This document shows, one piece after another, positions 7,033 to 9,244 of a stretch of DNA of 9,244 nt. The notes under the pieces are model-generated. The model saw only the letters and a list, made by a program, of their open reading frames with translations. It ran no database searches and was not told where the DNA came from. The DNA is taken from assembly GCA_938048445.1 (NCBI GenBank), contig CALIVE010000035.1, positions 1-9,244 on the forward strand, written 5' to 3'. The position numbers and the translations under genes are program-made. Origin of the DNA: Minisyncoccota bacterium (lineage in GTDB: Bacteria; Patescibacteriota; Minisyncoccia; UBA6257; HR35). Position 1 is the first letter of the stretch, and each line of letters opens with the position of its first letter.

Positions 7033-8081
7033 TCAGAGGTTTGAAATTAAATTTTAAAATTTTACTAATCTTAACTATTTTGATGCTTATTTCTTTGTCA
7101 ACTTTATTTTCTTTAGGAAAAGTTGAGAATTTTTATAAAAATTTATTTTTCTGGGTAATAGCCTTTTTAATTATTTTCTCTCCAGCAATTATTAGGTATG
7201 ATTATCTTTTCAGATTTCCTTACCTTCAATTTTTTTATACTTTATCTATAATCTTGTTAATAATCTTATTTATAATTCCTTCAAAAAATAGAAGTTGGAT
7301 TCAAATTGGAGATTTTTCTCTTCAACCAAGTGAGTTTACAAGAATCTTCTTTTTAATTATCTTAGCAATCTTTTTAAGTAAATATTATCATCTTATGAAG
7401 AATAACTTTTTCATTTTTTTAAGTTTTCTTGTTGTTTCTCCTTTTATGATTTTAATTTTGCTCCAACCAGATTTAGGTATGTTTATTCTCTACTTTTTAA
7501 CCTGGCTTGCAGCTATTTCCTTATATCTCCCCTTTAAAAAGCTTATCCAAATAACTCTTTTACTAATATTAATAGTTGCTATTAGTTGGATATTTTTATT
7601 AAAAGATTATCAGAAAGAAAGAATATTAACTTTTATTAATCCTTATAAAGATCCCCTAAGATCTGGTTATAACATAATTCAGCTTAAAATAACCTTAGGT
7701 TCAGCAGGTTTTTGGGGGAAAGGCTATAATCAAGGAACACAAGGTAGATTAGGTTTCTTACCTTCAGCAACTACTGATTTCATTCTTGCTAGTTTTATTG
7801 AAGAAAGAGGATTCATAGGGTTATTCTTATATTGTTTTTTAATGACAATTTTTCTTTCTATTATTTACTTTGAAAATCAATTTATAACCAATCCTCTTTA
7901 CTACACCTTTTCCAATCTACTCTTAATCCACTTTGCTATTAAATTTCTTTTAACAACAGGAGTAAATTTAGCTATTTTGCCGATTATTGGTCTTCCTGTA
8001 CCATTTTTAAGCTATGGTGGTTCACATCTAATTTCTGATGCTATTTTATTAGCTATTTGGCACTCTTTGAGATATTATTAA
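7029..8081 (+). CDS. rodA: RodA-type SEDS peptidoglycan glycosyltransferase
   Basis: Polytopic membrane protein of the SEDS family that polymerises lipid II into glycan strands during elongation, normally with a class B PBP (none in this window). Family signatures are SWIQIGDFSLQPSEF (89-103), QPDLG (146-150) and the long extracellular-loop block DPLRSGYNIIQ (208-218). These are followed by GTQGRLGFLPSATTDFI (236-252) and GLPVPFLSYGGS (321-332). D250 of TTDF aligns with the catalytic Asp known from E. coli RodA (D262). GYNIIQ with GTQ and FLP favours RodA over FtsW. The Lys usually following QPSEFxK is Arg105, a conservative change. At 350 residues it is near the low end for the family, with about ten hydrophobic segments. 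It starts inside the upstream stop codon; the next gene follows after 46 AT-rich bases on the same strand. Confidence 0.93.
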   Translation: MIRGLKLNFKILLILTILMLISLSTLFSLGKVENFYKNLFFWVIAFLIIFSPAIIRYDYLFRFPYLQFFYTLSIILLIILFIIPSKNRSWIQIGDFSLQPSEFTRIFFLIILAIFLSKYYHLMKNNFFIFLSFLVVSPFMILILLQPDLGMFILYFLTWLAAISLYLPFKKLIQITLLLILIVAISWIFLLKDYQKERILTFINPYKDPLRSGYNIIQLKITLGSAGFWGKGYNQGTQGRLGFLPSATTDFILASFIEERGFIGLFLYCFLMTIFLSIIYFENQFITNPLYYTFSNLLLIHFAIKFLLTTGVNLAILPIIGLPVPFLSYGGSHLISDAILLAIWHSLRYY

Positions 8082-8127
8082 TTTTTTTAAAATTATTAAA
8101 AAGGTCGAGATTTAAAAGAGAAAAAGA

Positions 8128-8673
8128 ATGGGACCAGTTTTAAAACTTTTTCTTTCAATTATCTTGGTCTTAATAATAGCAATGGTTGCAACTTGGTATA
8201 TAAAAAAACCTCAGGCGCCTCAAATTGTAGAAATGAATGAAGAAAAATCTTTACCTCCAAGAGAAACTAATATAGAAATTTTTAAAAATATACCAATTGA
8301 AACAATAAAGCCACAGATTTCTCCTAAACCTCAAATTAAAACCTTCCAAGAAGTCGGAACAGAAACAGCTACTTCAGAAGAATCTATTGAAACTTTGGAA
8401 ATTATCATCACTGCCAAAGAGTTAAGATTTAATCCTACAGAAATCACAACCAAAAGTAATTTACCGCTTGTGATTATTTTTAAAAATGAAGATAATATTC
8501 CACTTGATTTAAAAATTTCTAATGAAAGTTGGAGTATAAAATCTGATTTAGTAGCACCTGGTTCAACTACAAAAATAGAAATAAAATTTCCTGGTCCTGG
8601 CGAATATGAATTTTACTCCACTGTTCCTATAGCCCAAGAGAAGAATATGAAGGGAAAAATAATTGTTAAATAA
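8128..8673 (+). CDS. Membrane-anchored cupredoxin-like protein lacking most copper ligands
   Basis: Residues 5-24 form one N-terminal membrane helix or uncleaved signal. Residues 27-88 are a Pro, Glu and Thr rich linker, and 89-181 form a small beta domain. The domain reads like a plastocyanin-type cupredoxin: FNPTEITTKSNLPLVIIFKN (101-120), then APGSTTKIEIKF (143-154), GEYEFY (158-163) and the C-terminal MKGKIIVK. Compared with the usual family pattern (VPHD, then Y-C-S-V-P-G-H-x4-M), the first His is Leu126, Cys is Ser164, the second His is Ala169, and only Met174 remains. It is therefore unlikely to bind copper as a standard blue-copper site and may be a structural or binding domain. It is the last gene of the plus-strand set after rodA, and its stop is 2 bases from the 3' end of the convergent tRNA-Thr. 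AGAG at about -10 is at best a weak ribosome site. Confidence 0.8.
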   Translation: MGPVLKLFLSIILVLIIAMVATWYIKKPQAPQIVEMNEEKSLPPRETNIEIFKNIPIETIKPQISPKPQIKTFQEVGTETATSEESIETLEIIITAKELRFNPTEITTKSNLPLVIIFKNEDNIPLDLKISNESWSIKSDLVAPGSTTKIEIKFPGPGEYEFYSTVPIAQEKNMKGKIIVK

Positions 8674-8675
8674 TG

Positions 8676-8747
8676 AGCCAGGGACGGGATTCGAACCCGC
8701 GACCCCCGCATTACCAGAGCGGTGCTCTGCCACTGAGCTACCCTGGC
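8676..8747 (-). tRNA. tRNA-Thr (anticodon GGU)
   Basis: Reverse-strand cloverleaf. The acceptor stem pairs GCCAGGG with CCCTGGC, the D arm is GCTC-AGTGGCA-GAGC, and the T arm is GCGGG-TTCGAAT-CCCGT with a terminal G-T pair. The anticodon loop CTGGTAA places GGT (8715-8713) at 34-36, reading ACC. The last anticodon-stem pair (31-39) is a T-T mismatch. The discriminator is T and CCA is not encoded. The gene lies 24 bases downstream of rtcB on the same strand. Confidence 0.93.
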
Positions 8748-8759
8748 TTCCTCAATACT

Positions 8760-8765
8760 ATTATA
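8760..8765 (-). promoter_or_regulatory. Putative -10 element for tRNA-Thr
   Basis: A perfect TATAAT on the minus strand, preceded directly by TG, sits 12 bases before the tRNA 5' end in the 24-base rtcB-tRNA gap. This would give a 5' leader of about 5 bases. No good -35 is visible, since that region is the end of rtcB. Transcription from within rtcB or read-through remains possible. Confidence 0.45.
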
Positions 8766-8771
8766 CAAAAT

Positions 8772-9244
8772 TTATCCTTTAATCACTCCTACCGGAATTA
8801 ATTTAACAATTTTTTTAGCAATACCAATATTATGTACAACATTAACAACTTGAGAAACATCTTTATAGGCAACTGGAGCTTCTTCAGCAAGACCAGACAT
8901 ACTTCCAGCAGCTACAGCAATTCCTCTTGACTCTAATTCTTTTTTTAACTCAGAACCTCTAACTTTTCTTTTAGCTTCGGTTCTTGACATCATTCTTCCA
9001 GCTCCATGGGGCGAAGAACCAAAAGAAAGTTCCATTGCTAATTCTTGACCAATTAAAACATAACTTGAAGTTCCCATTGAACCAGGGATTAAAGTTGGCT
9101 GACCTATTTCTCTATATTTTTCTGGAAGCTCAGGATGTTTTGCTGGAAAAGATCTTGTTGCTCCTTTTCGATGAACTAAAAGTTTTTTATTATCATAAAC
9201 TTCTTCTTTAACAATATTATGAGCAACATCATAGACTTGTTTTA
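8772..9244 (-). CDS. rtcB: RtcB RNA ligase, C-terminal part (5' end outside window)
   Basis: RtcB is a manganese- and GTP-dependent RNA ligase joining 2',3'-cyclic phosphate or 3'-phosphate ends to 5'-OH ends, used in RNA repair and, in archaea and animals, tRNA splicing. The visible 156 residues start mid-gene. They include YDVAHN (fragment 4-9), whose His matches a metal ligand of the family, then VHRKGATR (23-30), GQPTLIPGSMGTSSYVL (47-63) and SFGSSPHGAGR (73-83). The His in HGAGR matches the residue guanylylated by GTP (His404 in Pyrococcus RtcB). The protein ends in VIKG, the usual RtcB terminus with the penultimate Lys. An internal Met at 9075-9077 is not the start, because conserved family sequence continues without a stop to the window edge. 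tRNA-Thr follows on the same strand. Confidence 0.96.
   Translation of the reverse strand, partial: KQVYDVAHNIVKEEVYDNKKLLVHRKGATRSFPAKHPELPEKYREIGQPTLIPGSMGTSSYVLIGQELAMELSFGSSPHGAGRMMSRTEAKRKVRGSELKKELESRGIAVAAGSMSGLAEEAPVAYKDVSQVVNVVHNIGIAKKIVKLIPVGVIKG

Noticed and set aside
7029..8081. FtsW instead of RodA
   Set aside because: The GYNIIQ...GTQ...FLP block is more RodA-like, and no ftsW-type division neighbours such as murG lie beside it. The distinction is by motif only.
8984..9211. Plus-strand open frame of 75 codons at the right end
   Set aside because: Antisense shadow of conserved RtcB motifs (HRKGATR to HGAGR).

Overview
The window is very AT-rich and densely packed, with intergenic gaps of about 2 to 60 bases. 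It uses the standard stop codons, including UGA. The content fits a bacterium of the Patescibacteria (Candidate Phyla Radiation), probably a Parcubacteria-type lineage. This rests on three things: a prepilin whose globular region has the GGS-DD-VSNDGG-DPN style seen in that group, compact MetRS, MurC and RodA proteins, and almost no Shine-Dalgarno sequences. The lineage call is inferred from protein style, not from a marker phylogeny.

Layout. Bases 1-2820 (minus) hold the 5' 940 codons of a large gene that runs off the left edge. It starts as a classical prepilin and continues into two Ig-like domains and five fibronectin type III domains. Its short divergent promoter region (2821-2878) also serves a plus-strand tRNA-Glu(CUC). 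Next come a small unknown CxxC protein (2957-3409, minus) and, divergent from it, methionyl-tRNA synthetase metG (3450-4889, plus). metG converges with murC (4894-6240, minus) across a 4-base gap. From murC, divergent across a 30-base gap that is almost entirely one perfect palindrome, runs a plus-strand set of three membrane-anchored proteins. These are an unknown protein with a DCGGPC cysteine cluster and FxLYD-like beta domains, RodA overlapping it by 4 bases, and an anchored cupredoxin fold that appears to have lost most copper ligands. The right end has tRNA-Thr(GGU) and the 3' part of the RNA ligase gene rtcB, both on minus.

How the genes fit together. MurC (cytoplasmic UDP-MurNAc-L-Ala synthesis) and RodA (glycan polymerisation in the membrane) are two steps of peptidoglycan synthesis and are transcribed away from a shared symmetric region. 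The two single-pass proteins flanking rodA are likely to act outside the membrane near the wall. MetRS, the two tRNA genes and RtcB are translation and RNA-repair genes. The pilin-Ig-Fn3 fusion is the most distinctive object: its architecture suggests a very long pilus-associated or surface adhesin, which would matter for an organism group known to attach to host cells. No mobile elements, CRISPR arrays or phage genes are visible, and no stretch over 300 bases lacks a gene.
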